Part shown: positions 48,060 to 61,825 of the stretch, in pieces
Position numbering within the stretch: position 1 is the stretch's first letter
Layout: each line of letters starts with the position of its first letter
Assembly: GCF_016086655.4 (NCBI RefSeq)
Contig: NC_052135.2
Location: forward strand, 12,986,363-13,050,362
Reading direction: 5' to 3'
DNA: 64,000 nt
Source: Lepeophtheirus salmonis
Lineage: Eukaryota > Arthropoda > Copepoda > Siphonostomatoida > Caligidae
Position numbers and translations under genes: made by a program
The notes under the pieces: generated by a model
What the model was told of the DNA's origin: nothing
Databases searched by the model: none
Seen by the model: the letters and a program-made list of their open reading frames with translations, nothing else

Positions 48060-48878
48060 TAGTGATGGGACGATTCCTAAAAATCCTTGATGCAGATGCG
48101 ATTCTAGTAAAAATTCTCGATGCGGATTCCGACTCTTTAATATTTTAAATAATAGTTAAAAAATACCCTTTTGATATCAGGGGCGCCCACATGATTATAT
48201 ATATATATATTTTTAGGGTAGGAGGGCTTGGTTTAGAATTTTTTTTGTAAAACAATACCCTAAAAAATTTCAAATATACAATTTTATATTTAAAATTTCT
48301 CAAAAAACCATGACTATTGTCAAGGTTTTAATAATTTTTTTTGGAATAAAATATCAAAAATCAATAGCTCTTCAGAAAAAATAAAAAAATTCAAATATTA
48401 ATTTTTTTGGAAAAACATTTCAAATATTATTTTTTTAGAAAAATATTTCAAACATTATTTTTTTAGAAAAATATTTAAAAAATCTCCTGGTTTTTCAAAA
48501 AAAAAAAAAAAAAATTGGAAAAAAATATCAAAAATTATTTTTCTTAGAAAAATATTTCAAAAATTAAATTTTTAATACAAAATTTTTTGAAAAGAAAATC
48601 AAATATTAACTTTTATGGAGAAAAAATTTCAAAAATACATAGTTATTCATAGAAAGTTATTTTTTTGGAAAAATAAATTAAATTTCAAATATAAAATTTT
48701 CTAGTAAAAAGCAAAAGTTCTTTATATTTTTTCTCATAATTTAGAAAAGTAATAAATAGTTAAATACCAGAAATAAATAAGAATTGGAATCCCAAATTAC
48801 ACATAATTTTTTCGATGCATTTTCCGATTCCAGAAAAAACACCCGATTCTCCGATTCTTATTAATCGTCCCATCACTA
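48060..48878 (+). mobile_element. Composite TAGTGATGGGACGATT element with nested CAGGGGCG core
   Basis: The outer ends TAGTGATGGGACGATTCC and TTAATCGTCCCATCACTA are a strong inverted pair flanked by TA-rich DNA. After TTTTAAATAATAGTTAAAAA the inner element begins with CAGGGGCGCCCACATGATTA (48179), followed by its AT-rich core. The inner right end is lost: after CTAGTAAAAAGCAAAAGTTC the outer sequence resumes at TAGAAAAGTAATAAATAG. This is the clearest copy of the composite. Confidence 0.75.
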
Positions 48879-49652
48879 ATATTTACTGCCTTGTACATAA
48901 ATCTCTTTTAGTTGGAAGAAAGTGTCCATCTCAATTTGTCTCCTCCTTATACAAACTGCTTTTATTCAGTTGTCTATATATAATATATACATAATATGTA
49001 TTTTCGTGCAAATAATTTATGAGCTATAATATATTACTAAATGTCGCTTAAATATTTTTTTTTCTTATTTAATTAAGCTTGTAATTAATCATTTATTTTG
49101 TAAAAATGTATGTATTCAAAGACCCTTATTTATGGCTTTCTCTGTAGTAAGCATGTATATATTTTTTTAAAAACACATGCAAAAAAACCACACTATTAAA
49201 AGTTTAATCATTTTTGCATTTGTTTGACTTTAATTAACATAAGTAAGTAAATTTACTTGTTTTTCGTTTTTCCCAATCACTTGGTAGCATTATTTTATTG
49301 CACCTGCAATATAATTAATAATTATAATCTACTCATGATAAACTTAGTTATCATTGTTTAAAAAATAATAAAAAAACTACATAGTTCATAAAGTGATAAG
49401 AAGGTTCAATCACGTTTAATCAAATATGTCAAAGAAATCATAAAAATTATGAAATATTTATTACCTTTATTGATTGTGATTTGAGAAACTATTTTTTTAA
49501 TTATTATTTTAGACATATTTATCAAGCAACTAACCTACTTTATTTTTTATTCTTTTACTTTCTTTCAAGTAGTACAAACTTCAAGCAAATTGAATTAAAT
49601 ACTTTCAATAGCTTTAATTTTATTATGTATTTGTATAATTATATAATTTGCA

Positions 49653-49975
49653 AGGTTGTGCCCTTATCAGTCTAGCAGTTCGGATTCTTGTACTGCTAAA
49701 ACTGGAACCGACAAAGTCGAACCGAAACCGCAATATATTGCTTATCGGTCTCGTTTCTTGCCCTTTTGTTCCTATATAGAATATATAAATAAAATACAAT
49801 ATATATTATAAGCAATAATTAGCTTTAATCAATCAGTCAATTCTCCGAGTTTTTTTGTGTGCAATTGTAGCGTTTTACAATGCTTTTTTTTACGTTGCCA
49901 GGGGGATACAGTTGGATCTGAATTCCATATAGCTAAGAATTTCTTATGGATCTGGAAAAGTGGGTTTAATGACAA
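49653..49975 (+). mobile_element. AAGGTTGTGCC-type element, left half
   Basis: Starts AAGGTTGTGCCCTTATCAGT and shares AACCGACAAAGTCGAACCGA, CAATATATTGCTTATCGGTC and TAGCTTTAATCAATC with the copy at 33255-33907. The right half is absent, so this copy is truncated. Confidence 0.6.
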
Positions 49976-50372
49976 TTTAGTTTTTTGAAAATGTATCTGC
50001 TTAATATACTTTTATAATTAAAGCTTCTAATTGGATTATTTTTTTTATTTAAGAAAATGTGTAGAATGAAAAAAATTAAGCTGAATATACATGTGTCTCA
50101 ATTGTTATTTGTGCTCAGTCTGAGGCAATGTTTGTCCTCAGACAATTTTTCTAGTACTATATAATGTATATTTTTAAGATTGAGAACTTACTGTACGATC
50201 AGCGGTTTGGCACGAATGCTTCAAGATACACTACATATTCTTAACTGATTTTCGAATGAGCTGTCTTAAAAAATAAAGATAAGACTTGTGTAGTGTTCTT
50301 AGGATTTAACAATTATCTATTTATACTGTACTTTTCTTCAATAATAAAATCTTTCAAAATATCATTTATCTA

Positions 50373-50403
<31 letters not shown>
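50373..50403 (+). repeat. Poly(A) run of about 31
   Basis: An uninterrupted run of A preceded by TCATTTATCTAC. It could be the tail of a retroposed sequence inserted on the plus strand, but I recognise nothing upstream of it. Confidence 0.7.
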
Positions 50404-50405
<2 letters not shown>

Positions 50406-51752
50406 GCATAAAGTTATCTATTATAATATAGTTAGTAATTTAAATTAACTTTGCTTAATTAAGTCTCAAAGTTATTTGTAAAAGATGAGCGTATCGAAAT
50501 AAAATATAATTTTTTTTAATAGGATAAATCTTTTGTAATAAAGAATACAGGTACCTTACCGAATCGTGGTTCGATACTGCACCGTCCCAGTACTAATATA
50601 AAAGTAAACTATGGCGATCCCTAATTATTATTTATTATAAGTTTCAGGCTTTTAAACACAATTTTTAAACCCTTCAAGCCATTTAAAATGTAAAAAATCA
50701 CGCGTTGTTTCTTATGGTTAAAATTAACTGATTTCAAATGGCTTGAGAGGTCTCAATTTTGAAGATTAAAGTTCCTATTTCTTCATGTGACTCCATTAGT
50801 ATCTTAAATTTCAAAACTATTCTGTTGCAATGTGACCAATAACAATTATTACAAGAGCTGTTAGGAATAACTCATATCTCCTTTATTTATTGACCGATTA
50901 GTACAATTTAAAGCTTGCTAAAAGCTTTAATTCAAAATAAATAATTGTTATTTTATACAAAAACTTAATCAGAAAAGTACTTTTACAACTAAAGTGCTTC
51001 TAAGTGATACACATAAATATATATAGTGGAATGTTGTGTTTCTGTTGTGTATATATTATAAGAATTTATTTGGTCATCATCAAGCACATAGCTAGATGTG
51101 GATCAATACATTCAAGAGCTTTCTCTATTTATTTATGATTTTGAGTTCCTCAAAATACACTTGCTCTATCTGAAGATACAGTGAAGCTCCTTTTTGTGGT
51201 TTTTCGAAATTTATTAGAACATCATAAAAGTCATAAATATTTATATATTTTTATTTTAATTGTAAATAGGTATAAATATGATAATTATTACTTAAATGGA
51301 ATGTGACTATCCATGTGAACGAGGATATTTAACGTGGTCCTTATTATTGATAAATGATATTTGTGTTGTGTTGAATCGAATCAAACACAATCGACTCGTT
51401 ATGGGTTGAATCGAGTCGATAAATTAGTAAAGAGGTCTTTATGTCAAATCGAATAATAAAGATTACCCAACTTTTATGAATATGAAACTTTGGCAACATA
51501 TTTTGTAAATGTAGGGATATAATTGTACCAAAAATAGACTTGGCTTTTTATCATAGCTCCCAGGGTCCGATCTCAAAGTTAGGTCATTTTTCTGCGGAAA
51601 TTTGGTCAATTATACGTACATGTTTATATCTTAAACTTACTTTATCAGTTAAATAGACTGACAAAAGAAAACTGATGTACATTAATTTATACTATTGATT
51701 AAAAGTTGACAATTTAAAGAAAAATATATGAGTAGTTTATAGTATAACAAAA

Positions 51753-52035
51753 CATAAAATATTATAATATGAAATTGCTAATTGGAATTGTGTTGTATTA
51801 ACATAAATAAGCATTTTAGCTTTAAATTAGACCTCCTAGCCAAGATTTACATCTTAAAAAAAAGTCAAACATTCCGACAGTCAGAAAGTCATAGAAAACA
51901 ATCACACACTCAATAATATAAAACATAAAAACCAATCCATTGGTCTCCCTCGATGACAGCGTTCATAATCTACGGAGAATTGTTTTTAAAGTAGTTCTAT
52001 TATATCTAGTTGAATTTGACAATTTATATTTGACA
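51753..52035 (+). repeat. Dispersed repeat shared with 61297-61570
   Basis: About 270 bp align closely with 61297-61570, including TTGTGTTGTATTAACATAAA, TAAGCATTTTAGCTTTAAAT, CCTAGCCAAGATTTACA and TTTAAAGTAGTTCTATTATA. A short open frame (SLDDSVHNLR, VVLLYLVEFDN) is shared too, but the match also covers non-coding sequence, so I do not call a protein. Confidence 0.65.
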
Positions 52036-55000
52036 ATGTCAATTATTACCATTAAGGGCTTTGACACTCAAAAGAGCCGGATTTTCTTCACTTTTTCGTC
52101 TTTGCCTTGTAGGCAAGCCGAACAAAATTGTTGCCATTAAGGTATTAATGTTTTCCTCCCTCCATATTTAGAGAAACAAAATCAATTAAAAAAGACATTA
52201 AAGGGCACTCGACAAACGCATGCAAAGTAGTATTACAAAACTTTCCATAGTCTTTACAGGGATCGCAGTAAACGTTTTTAGCGTTAAAAAACAAACAAAA
52301 GACAATCCATATCGTTCAGTGATACGTTCTTTGAACGCACGTTCCATGGAATCTATACAAAAAATCTCGATTTTCAAAGTATATTCGAGTATAAGTATAA
52401 ATTGATGTGATCAAGCAAACTCTATACGTATCTATATTTCGAGCAGAGACAACACTCAATGATATCAATGTATATAAATAAATATTTTGTTTTAAATCCA
52501 CGTCTCATAAAACCATAAATACTCTATATAAATAAATAAATATTCATGGAAGTCTATGTTTTTGAACTCTAAATATATGTAGTGAAGAAGAGTTAGTCCG
52601 TGGTAAATGCTAATAAATTTTCTTTCTTTCAAATCATTTGACAAATTATATATGTAGATTCTACAATAATACAAATGGGAGGAGGAATAAAAAGAGAGAA
52701 GAAGAAGATTCAACCTCTTCTCTTCTGCTGTCTCCATTGTGTAATAATGACAAAGAATAAAGAATGGAACATATGTGATGATGATCAGTAATGTAATGCA
52801 AATTTAATGTTAGTTGTATATGAGTTTATAATGATACTAAATATAAAAAAAGAAGAAGCATATGATATACTTGTAACTTTGAAATCCGTTCTTTTATTTA
52901 TTTATCTTTATTTATATAAAAAACTATCATTTTTATATATAAAATATAAATATATTCCTTCATTATTTGAACAAAGCAGTGCGTGTGTTCATCAATCTTC
53001 TTTTTAGCATGATAGTCTTTATTATATACGTTTTATATTATATCTAATACAAAACGTTAAAAAAGTGAGTTGGAAGAAGGGGTTACTACGTATGAGTGAT
53101 GTAGGGATGAGGGATCAATTGGATGTAGCGAAAAAGTGATGCTGTCCAAATAGGCAAAATAAAAAATATACATTATCCGTAAGGTGGTATGACTTTCTAT
53201 AGCCTAATATAAGTATACATTGCTCAGGGGCGTACGCAGGGATATATATATTAGTGTGCATCAAGCCCCCTATATTTTAAAGATGTTTTTATTTCGTTAT
53301 GGATGTATAGCAAAACCAGTGATAAGATGAGCCAGGAGCCGCATGAAAACTAAATATGCACGAGTCGTGCCTATGTCTATCGGAAAAAGTGGTTTCCATA
53401 AACCTCTAATAAAGCGATATATGTGTCTGTCTTGCCTGTCACCGTGTTCATATTTGATTGCTATGAGCCTCTTAGCCAAGTTGTGTTGTTAACTTGGTGG
53501 AATTAAATCACTGAAGGTGCAAGTTGTACCATTTCTGCGGTTAAGCACTACAGATGACAAAATAGAGCAGATATTGCATTCTTAGATATGGTTGAATTGA
53601 TTCTCTTATATTGCAGGGTTTTCTTGTGAAGAGACAAATAATTCCAAGGAGCACCCACGCCTCTGGTAAATGTGCTCCACTATGAACTGTAGATCAAACA
53701 TAAAAATACATTTAACTTCTCACTCTGATATTTAGTATAATTGGTTCCATTTGACAAATATAAGATATTGTGTTGTAAAGGAACAATCTGGATTGAACAC
53801 TATATTCAGCAGGCCTTGAGGACACTTGAGGTTAAAATCCTTATTGCTGAAGCCATCTAAATACAACATGCACAGTTCAGATAATTCCTTGTTATCATGA
53901 CGCTGTGTAGATTTTAGGAAACTGAAGAGATTTATTTATCCATTCAGACTTAATTTCACACATAAAATTAGATGATCGAGTGTCAGCTTTTCTTTGCTGA
54001 GGCAGCTCACACTTTCAAAAATGTTTCGACCCCCCCTTCCCCCGTCTAAGATTTACTGCATTTATGACATTACTGATATAATGTATCGCTAATTTACTGG
54101 ATTCTGGAAAATATATACATATTATTTATATATTTCCCGAATTGTCCCCCCAATGATTTAAAATCCTATCTACCATGGCAAATTCCCACTCTGTCCTTTA
54201 TTCCAACGTCCTGGTATTACTTTTAATCCAAGTTCACATAACTTTGTAATTCAAATAATTATTTCCAAACTCATGTACTTTCTGAATGAATATGCAATGA
54301 GCCAAGTCTACATCTAGATTATAATGAACTCCTTTACTTTTCACCTATACCAGCATTAACTAAGAACCACTCTAATTTTTTATATCAATAGGTAGTCAAG
54401 TTAATCGGTTGTATTTTTTAGCTAGTCCGCTTTGAAGAGTGAGTTTTCTTTTCCTAAGATTCTATCATTAATATTTAACTCCTGAAAAGTGAAAAAAAAA
54501 TTCTACTACATACAAGCAATTATGGATATTTAAGAAATCAGATAAAACATTTACATATCTTCATAGAAGATGGGAATTATACTTGATTATTTGATACTCG
54601 GGGTTGGACTCCGAGTATAATTGATGATCGACATCGGAGTAATTCCTTGTATATCTCCTTCTCGCTTTCGTGATAGCTGATTTAATGAAATGACATTAAA
54701 GTTAAAATACTCTCCTTCAAATTTTCACAATTACATGGGCGCAAACAGGAAGTGGGCTGGAGGGGCTGTAGCCCCTAACCCAAATTAATTATTCTTTTCT
54801 TTTTACTAGAAAATTTAATTTAATGTGTAAAGCTAAGGATTTTTGAAAATTCCCTCCAAAAACATCATATATGAAATGTAATTTTTGAATTTTTTTGCCA
54901 AAAAGTTATTTTTGTGGGAATTTTTGAAATCTAATTTTTGTTTGCATAATGTAATTTTTCAAATTTGTTTCGAAATTTTTTTAATTTTTCTGTGAATGGC

Positions 55001-57769
55001 TGTGGATTTTTGAAATTTTTCTCCAAAAACTTAATATTTGAAATGTAATTTTTGATTTTTTTTTCCAGAAAATTGACTGTTGTGTGAATAAATGCGGATT
55101 GTTGAATTTCTTTTTCAAAAAATTGAATATTAGAAATATAATTTTTTAATTTTTGGTCCCACAATTTAATTTGTCAATTTTTTTTGGAAATTTTAAATTT
55201 TTTTTGTAAATAGCTGTGTATTTTGTGAAATTTTCCTCCAAAAAACTTCATGTTATTAGAAATGTAGTTTTTGATTTTTTTTTCAAAGAGCTGAATATTA
55301 ATCCCCCTTTCTGATTGGTCAGATGGAGTTGCACTGGTTACGTATAAGTAGTCATTACAATATTACAATTTATCCATCTTACCAAGGAAATTGAAGTATA
55401 TATATTTCCTTCTTGGGAGCGACAAAAACAGCTGAATTTTAATTAAAAATATTTAAAAAAAAATTTAATTATTGCTTTGATAAATTGTATGTCTGAGTTT
55501 TTCTCTTTTTTGACTCAGATAATATGTATGCCTTCCTATAATGTGTTGCTTTAAAATGATTAAACATTTATTTACTTTAAAGTATTATTTTTTTGTCAGC
55601 AAATTTCAATTTAAGACAAAAAAAAATCAAAAACTTAGAAGATATCTTGTTAAAAAAAAATGTATTAAAAAAAATTTTCCTTTGCTTTAAGGATAAAAAA
55701 AAAAAAAATGTTAAAACGTGTTATAATAACACATTTATTCATGTTTTTTCATCTATAATGAAAGGGATAGTGCCCCAAATACTATTAATACCATGAGGGC
55801 ATGAATGAAATTGGGGAGGAGGTTAATTGTGGTGTTAAAAATACATAGGAGTAAGTAGAGACATGAAAACATGAAATCTATCTATATTTACTTTCATCTA
55901 TGCACTTAAAATAGTTGTAAATTTTTTGAAATGATATGGTTAACAATATCGATTGAAGATACATTATACATTTATATCCTTGAGGAATGCAGAAAGGATG
56001 CCGGGTTTTGAAGTAAATCTCCACAAATCAAAGTTAGTTGATATTGAATATAAGGGAGATGGAAAGAGTTCATATGCTTACAATATTGGGGTCTTTTGTC
56101 CTTATTGGCGAGGAAGATGAGGCTGAAAATCAAATGATGATGAAATGAAGGCCACAAAGAATCGTAGCTAAATGTTCAATAAACAGTATGTCATTAATGT
56201 AATACATCTTCTTAAAAAAACACAATTTTCCATGGATCTTGTCGCTAAAATTTATAAAATTAGTTTTGAATTTTTATTCACAAGGTGTCCAAAATGGACT
56301 GCTATATGGAAAATAATCACTCACCCTACAATAAACAAACATTTTGTGTTCTCATAAAATCAAAATTTCCATAAATCAACGGCTTAATTATTATTAGTTT
56401 TAAAAAAAAGATATAAAATTAATAAAGTTAAAGCATTTTAAGTACCAAGGTCAGATTTAGAAAATCACAGTTTTTATAGTTACGTTTAGAAAAACACATA
56501 TATAAAGTTTATTTAAATTAAAATGTATAATTCGAATATATGCAAAAAAAAGCTTAGCTACGATAAAATATATTGGATTTATTAATCCCAAAATTTGGAC
56601 GTCCACTCCAGTTATGTCCTAAATCGTTACTTTTATTGTATCACACAACCTTTTCTAACGTACATGCCCAAAATCATTTATGAAATTACGCATTGTTCCT
56701 TGATAGTCGAAAATTGTACATAGCTTAACAATAGCTAATGTCAACTCCACCAATCAACGTTTAGAACACTAATTAGGAGAAAATAATTACAAACATTGAC
56801 AGTTGACAATAAAAACATTTTATATTTTTGTGTTATTGAGATTACACCGAGTTAAGGGTGTGTGCGAATCTAAAACAAAAAAGTGGAATATAACAGTTCA
56901 ATAACGTTACTCTAAATATGAGTAAGTGACGTCATTTTAAATCTATTATGGTGTTATTAACATCCAATACTTATAAAAATGATGGGTATCGTTTAAAGGT
57001 ATAAGAGGGGTTTTTCAATGATCAATAATAGGAACAGGACATATTTTGAATCTCAAATTAATGATCGATACAACCCTATAAAATGTTTTTTGTTTTTATT
57101 CATTTTTTTTTTTAATTGTAAATTTCTCTCGAAACACAAGTATAACGTTTTATTGACGATTTAAAATCCTTCAAAACAGTTCTCGGAGATAATAGTCTCA
57201 TGCTTGATTCCTCATTGATACGCTTTTTACTGTTGTTTTTTAAAATTTCTGACCATTGAGTAAAGTATTTGTTACCTTCTTCCAACTTCACACATTTAGT
57301 GTAATTAATTGCATTAATTAAAACAAAAATTATTAAAAACCTAAAAGACAGAAAATAATTTAATGATATAATAACTTAATTTTATTGGTTTTATATTTTT
57401 TTACAAATTTGTTTTTATAGAAAAACTATCAAATATACAAATTGGACTTTGATCTGGCTAATTAATATGCAATTAAAAGTTGTCAAATGCTTACTTTGTT
57501 ATATAAAATTATTTAGATATTTTCAATTACCTAGAAAACTATGATTTTCTAACTTGACTCTTAAAATGTATCTTTTTTTTGCCGGAATTGACTGATGTTT
57601 TGGAAATTGGCTGAGAAGTCCCGGGCTTAACACATAGATTGGACTATTTTTTTAATTTGCCTCATTTTCAATTAGTTTCAACCTTCAAAAGAGAGCTGTC
57701 AAAATTTCATGGGAATTTGTTTTTTTAGTTTGTGAGCTATTGTGCTAAGTCTGACCCTAGTTTTGTTAT

Positions 57770-58110
57770 TTCCAAAACAATGGATCACAAACAGTTTTGT
57801 GCTTTAATTTTACACTGCTTCTTGATGGTAATAAATAGCCTTCAAAATAAGCAATGGCTTGAAAATTGTTACGGGACTCTGTTCCATCAAAAATTAGAGT
57901 TAAACGTTGAGACACTAAGGATGCAGAACGCAGTGTACGCCCAAATGAGGCGGTAACAACAGAGAACAACAAAAAATCCATAAAATTGTTTTGAATGATC
58001 GGAAAGTGAAGTTGTGGGTCTTAGTTGACATTGTAAAGATATCAAAAGAACATGTTACCTTTATATTCTATGATCATTTATCTATGAGAGAGCCCTTGTT
58101 CACTGTTGAC
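57770..58110 (+). pseudogene. Mariner transposase N-terminal relic
   Basis: MDHKQFCALILHCFLM and then KQWLENCYG match the N-terminal DNA-binding region of mariner transposases. After frame changes, KIHKIVLNDRKVKLWVLVDI and VKISKEHVTFIFYDHLSMRE continue the same domain. Stops and frameshifts are present, and the catalytic domain is missing. It is a different copy and subfamily from the relic at 44050-44712. Confidence 0.75.
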
Positions 58111-58159
58111 CAAAAAAACAAAAACGTACTAATGACTATCTCTGATTAACAAACTATTC

Positions 58160-58470
58160 ATATTAACTCTTTGGAAGTGCTGCAAATTCCCCTTAAAGTT
58201 GCAAAAATTCTTCGTCACAATAAAATAATATTATATGAATGGATTTTATTTAAAAGGCCATATCGGGGCCTATTTAAGTAATTTATATCAAATAAAACTT
58301 TTAAACTATATGTAAAATTCTTGGGTATCCTAACTCAACCCACAAATTTGATTAATAAGCTTATAATTGACTCAAATATGTCTATGAAATATTGGGCTGT
58401 TTGTAGATATCAAGTAAAGAAATCAATTGGGTTTTTTTTCTATTATTGATTTTTATTTAAGATTGTTTAT
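58160..58470 (+). repeat. Dispersed repeat shared with 34360-34600
   Basis: It shows the landmarks given for the copy at 34360-34600, with an extra segment around 58230-58320 (GGCCATATCGGGGCCTATTT). It starts just after the mariner relic. Confidence 0.45.
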
Positions 58471-60114
58471 ATATTGACGCAGCAAATATGTCAAACTAAT
58501 GTCATTATATCTTAACCTTTTCATGTTTGTTAGTTTGTACCTATTATATAATGATAAATAAATGACGATATATCATGTATATTGTCGACAAGAATAGCAA
58601 CACACACACACACACGATTATATGACAAACGATATGTGATGGGTCACAAATATATATAAGATACAATTCATCAAGTTAGATGTGATGTGTGCATCCATGT
58701 GTTTTTAAATAGTTTCATGTTTTTTCATACACAAACATGACCATAAATATGGACGTGGGTGGTGACGGGTGATGCCATCACTCGTAGTGTGGTGGGTGAT
58801 GGTTTCTAAAATGATGTGAATTGTCATTTTTCTTTTTTGTTTGTATTTTGTTGTTTTTTGTTAGATTATAATCCCCTCTATTGTGGCAAATCGGATTCTG
58901 GACCATGAAGTAATAATGCTCAATGAGAGATAAAACATTTAAATACGTATACACCTTGTGTCAGTTTATAGGTCTTTCAGATCCTCATAAATATACTTGG
59001 TCAAATAGGGCTATATCATGGATTGTTCTTGGGGGAGGGGATATTTGATTTTTTTGCAAAACTTTTATCATTTATGTTATGCAAAAAGTTTCAGATTAAC
59101 TTTTTTTTATAAAAGGAATATCCATTTTCAATATGACTTTTTTCAGATATTAAATATTAAAAATTATGTCTTTTTTCAACTTGTTTCTGCTTTGCTTAAT
59201 GTAACTTGATAAATTAATATAGTTTATGAAAGGATAACTCAAATACCTATTCTAATTTACGACATAATTTAATAATACGTTTTTTCGATATTGTTTATCG
59301 GTCCAAGTGTAGTGTGTGTAGAAAAAACATTCTATTATTAATAATTTTTGCACATGTTCCAAAAAGATCTCAACACCTGAGGACATTAGCTAATAAACTA
59401 TGTAATAAAACTATTTACTTCTAAGGATATTGAAGGTTTACATAATATAGGAATGTTACATTATTCAAATTTACGGTACGATAAAAACTGGAAGGGCACA
59501 AGGCCGGAAGTCAATAAGTGTTTTGAGGTTTCCCATAGAAAAACTAGATTTTCATTACTTGAATGGGAAAAATCAATTTGACGTTAGTTATGTTTAATGT
59601 AGATAAGTACTTAATCTTTCACCCAGTTTTTTTTTTTTTTTCAATACGTTGCTTCGTTTAATCGCACCAATGGTTGGAAAATAAGTTATTTCAAGATAAC
59701 CTTTAAAATCATAAATGAGGTATAATGGACGTTAATAAATTTATTTATCTAGTATTTTTTTAAGTTTCGAGCTAATCTGTTTATGCAAAGCTTTAACCCG
59801 ACATTAGCACCTTCAATCTTTATTACTACGCAATATAAAAGTACTTTGTATATTTTTTTCTTTTTCTTTCTATTGGAGGTACTTAAAAGTAATATTTTTT
59901 GCACAATAATCAAAATTTCATTCAATTCTCTAGATGTTTAAGAAAGTCGTGTTGTTTTATTGAAATATCATATTAAATCACAGATTTTGGTGTAGGTTAT
60001 AACATTAGTAGTAGGAGTAGAAAAAAAAGGATGAAATTCCGGCAATAAATTGATCATAACTTCCTTAATATTGAAGCTAGGTATTTGATTTTGGTATAAA
60101 AATGTCTTTTTTAA

Positions 60115-60415
60115 ATAGCCTCCCCTCGCAGCCCCACTTTGAAAACAATTGTCATTGCAAACTTGGCTTTCGGGGGCCATGCTGGAACTTGGGTCACTAT
60201 GCACTCAGCATATAAGGTAGCTGCGGCCCTGATCGTATCAAATATCATTTCCTGGGCCTCATTTTCCTTGAGAAACCTTTTGTTCAAGTGTTTGTTACCA
60301 AATTGAGCCAGTATAAAAGAGAACTGAGTCCGATTAAGGCGAACGAAGACCGAAACCGTTGAAATGAAATAACTGAGACCGAAAGAACCAGTGAACCTGA
60401 ACCTGGCACAACCTT
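60115..60415 (+). mobile_element. AAGGTTGTGCC-type element, right half
   Basis: It carries CCCCACTTTGAAAACAATTG, GCTTTCGGGGGCCATGCTGG, CATTTCCTGGGCCTCATTTT and the right end AACCTGAACCTGGCACAACC followed by TT. It matches the right half of 33255-33907 and the diverged copy at about 32690-32870. The left half is missing. Confidence 0.6.
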
Positions 60416-60782
60416 CTAATTTTGGGAATCTTAAAGTAGCCTCAGCTTTAAAAAGGGTTGGTGACCCCTACTCAAGAGACCAAATCAGTCTCAAGTCATA
60501 TTAAAACAAATACATCCAGCTGTCAACATTATTCTTTTATTCTTAAGGAGTGCACATAAACGTAATAAGTAGCTACGTGTGAGTATGCTCCCCGCTAGTA
60601 GAAAATAAATGGGATATTTGTCATTGCCTTGATTTATATTTAAGATTGTTTTTGTGTTCACTTACCACATATATTTTGACAAAGATTCGGCTGTGATTAT
60701 AATGTTATGTAGTTGTGAAAAAGAAAGCCCCCACTTCTACAAACATAGAAACAAAATAAATATAAGCTATGATATTAATACA

Positions 60783-61825
60783 AGTGATGGGATGATTAAA
60801 AAAAAAATAAAAAAAAAAAAAATCCCGATGCCGATTCCGATTCTTACATATTTTAAATAATAGTTAAGAAAGGAAAATTTTTCTATCAGTGGCGTTCAAA
60901 AGATTATATATATTTTTTGGGGCTGGGCTGTTTGGTTTTTGGATTTTTTTTGAAAAAAATCGAAATTTCGAAACTCCACAGTTGTTCAGAAAAAAATAAT
61001 TTTTTAGAAATTTTTTTTTCGAAAATTAAATTTCTAATATATAATTTTGAGAGAAAATTTTCAAAAATATATAGTTATTCACAGAAATTTAAATTCTTTT
61101 GAATTTTTTTTTATAAAATTCTAATATTAATTTTTTTAGTAAAGACCAAAATTCCTTAATTTGGGGGGGGGGGAGAATTTTTTTTTCTTCATAGCTTGGA
61201 AAAGTAATAAATAGTTAAATACAAGTAATAAATAAGAATCAAAATCACAAATTAAACATTATTTTTTTTCTTTTTGATCTTTATTCATAATACAAATCAT
61301 AAAATATTATAATTATGAAATTGCTTGGAGAAATTGTTTGTGTTGTATTAACATAAATAAGCATTTTAGCTTTAAATTAGACTTCCTAGCCAAGATTTAC
61401 ACCTAAAAAATGTTAAACATTCAAACAATCAAAAAGTCATAAAAAACAATCACACACTGAATAATATAAAACATAAAAATCAATCAATTGATCTCCCTCG
61501 ATGAAAGCGTTCATAATCTCCGGATAATTGTTTTTAAAGTAGTTCTATTATATCTAGTTGAATTTGACAATGTCAATAGTATGGTCCTAGGAGTCAACAC
61601 CCATCCTTGGTATTTTCAATGCAAGAGCACCATATCTAGGTTTTCTCTAAGAATTGGTTCACCACACACCAATTTATTGCCAAAAAGGGAGTGCAATTTA
61701 CACGTACTCCAAAGGATGTATCAGAACCGTCAATTTAGAGAAACTGACAATCCATTGAGAGTAAGTATTTTCCCGATGCCATAAAAAAACCTCGATTCCG
61801 ATTCCAATTAATCGCCCCATCACTA
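60783..61825 (+). mobile_element. Composite TAGTGATGGGACGATT element with a further insertion
   Basis: Ends AGTGATGGGATGATTAAA and TTAATCGCCCCATCACTA. The inner CAGGGGCG core starts after TTTTAAATAATAGTTAAGAA with ATCAGTGGCGTTCAAAAGAT, and the outer sequence resumes at GAAAAGTAATAAATAGTTAA after a GGGGGGGGGG block. A third component, the dispersed repeat at 61297-61570 plus about 200 bp after it, is inserted near the right end. Confidence 0.7.
61297..61570 (+). repeat. Dispersed repeat shared with 51753-52035
   Basis: Close match to 51753-52035 as described there. It lies inside the right part of the composite element at 60783-61825, so it arrived later or was captured by it. Confidence 0.65.

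Larger units (their letters stand above)
48879..60782. other. Long gene-poor, AT-rich region
   Basis: Apart from the fragments listed separately I find no gene in about 12 kb. Additional scraps are a CAGGGGCG-type left end at 53224 (CAGGGGCGTACGCAGGGATA), a reverse CAGGGGCG-type element starting near 54734 with core to about 55290, the start of the TTACCTTTATTG family at about 56629, TGACGTCA at 56927-56934, a CA repeat near 58602-58614, and the repeat at 58160-58470 shared with 34360-34600. Confidence 0.5.

Noticed and set aside
53297..53479. Minus-strand frame MAKRLIAIKYEHGDRQ
   Set aside because: Short and isolated; lies beside a transposon end and matches nothing known to me.
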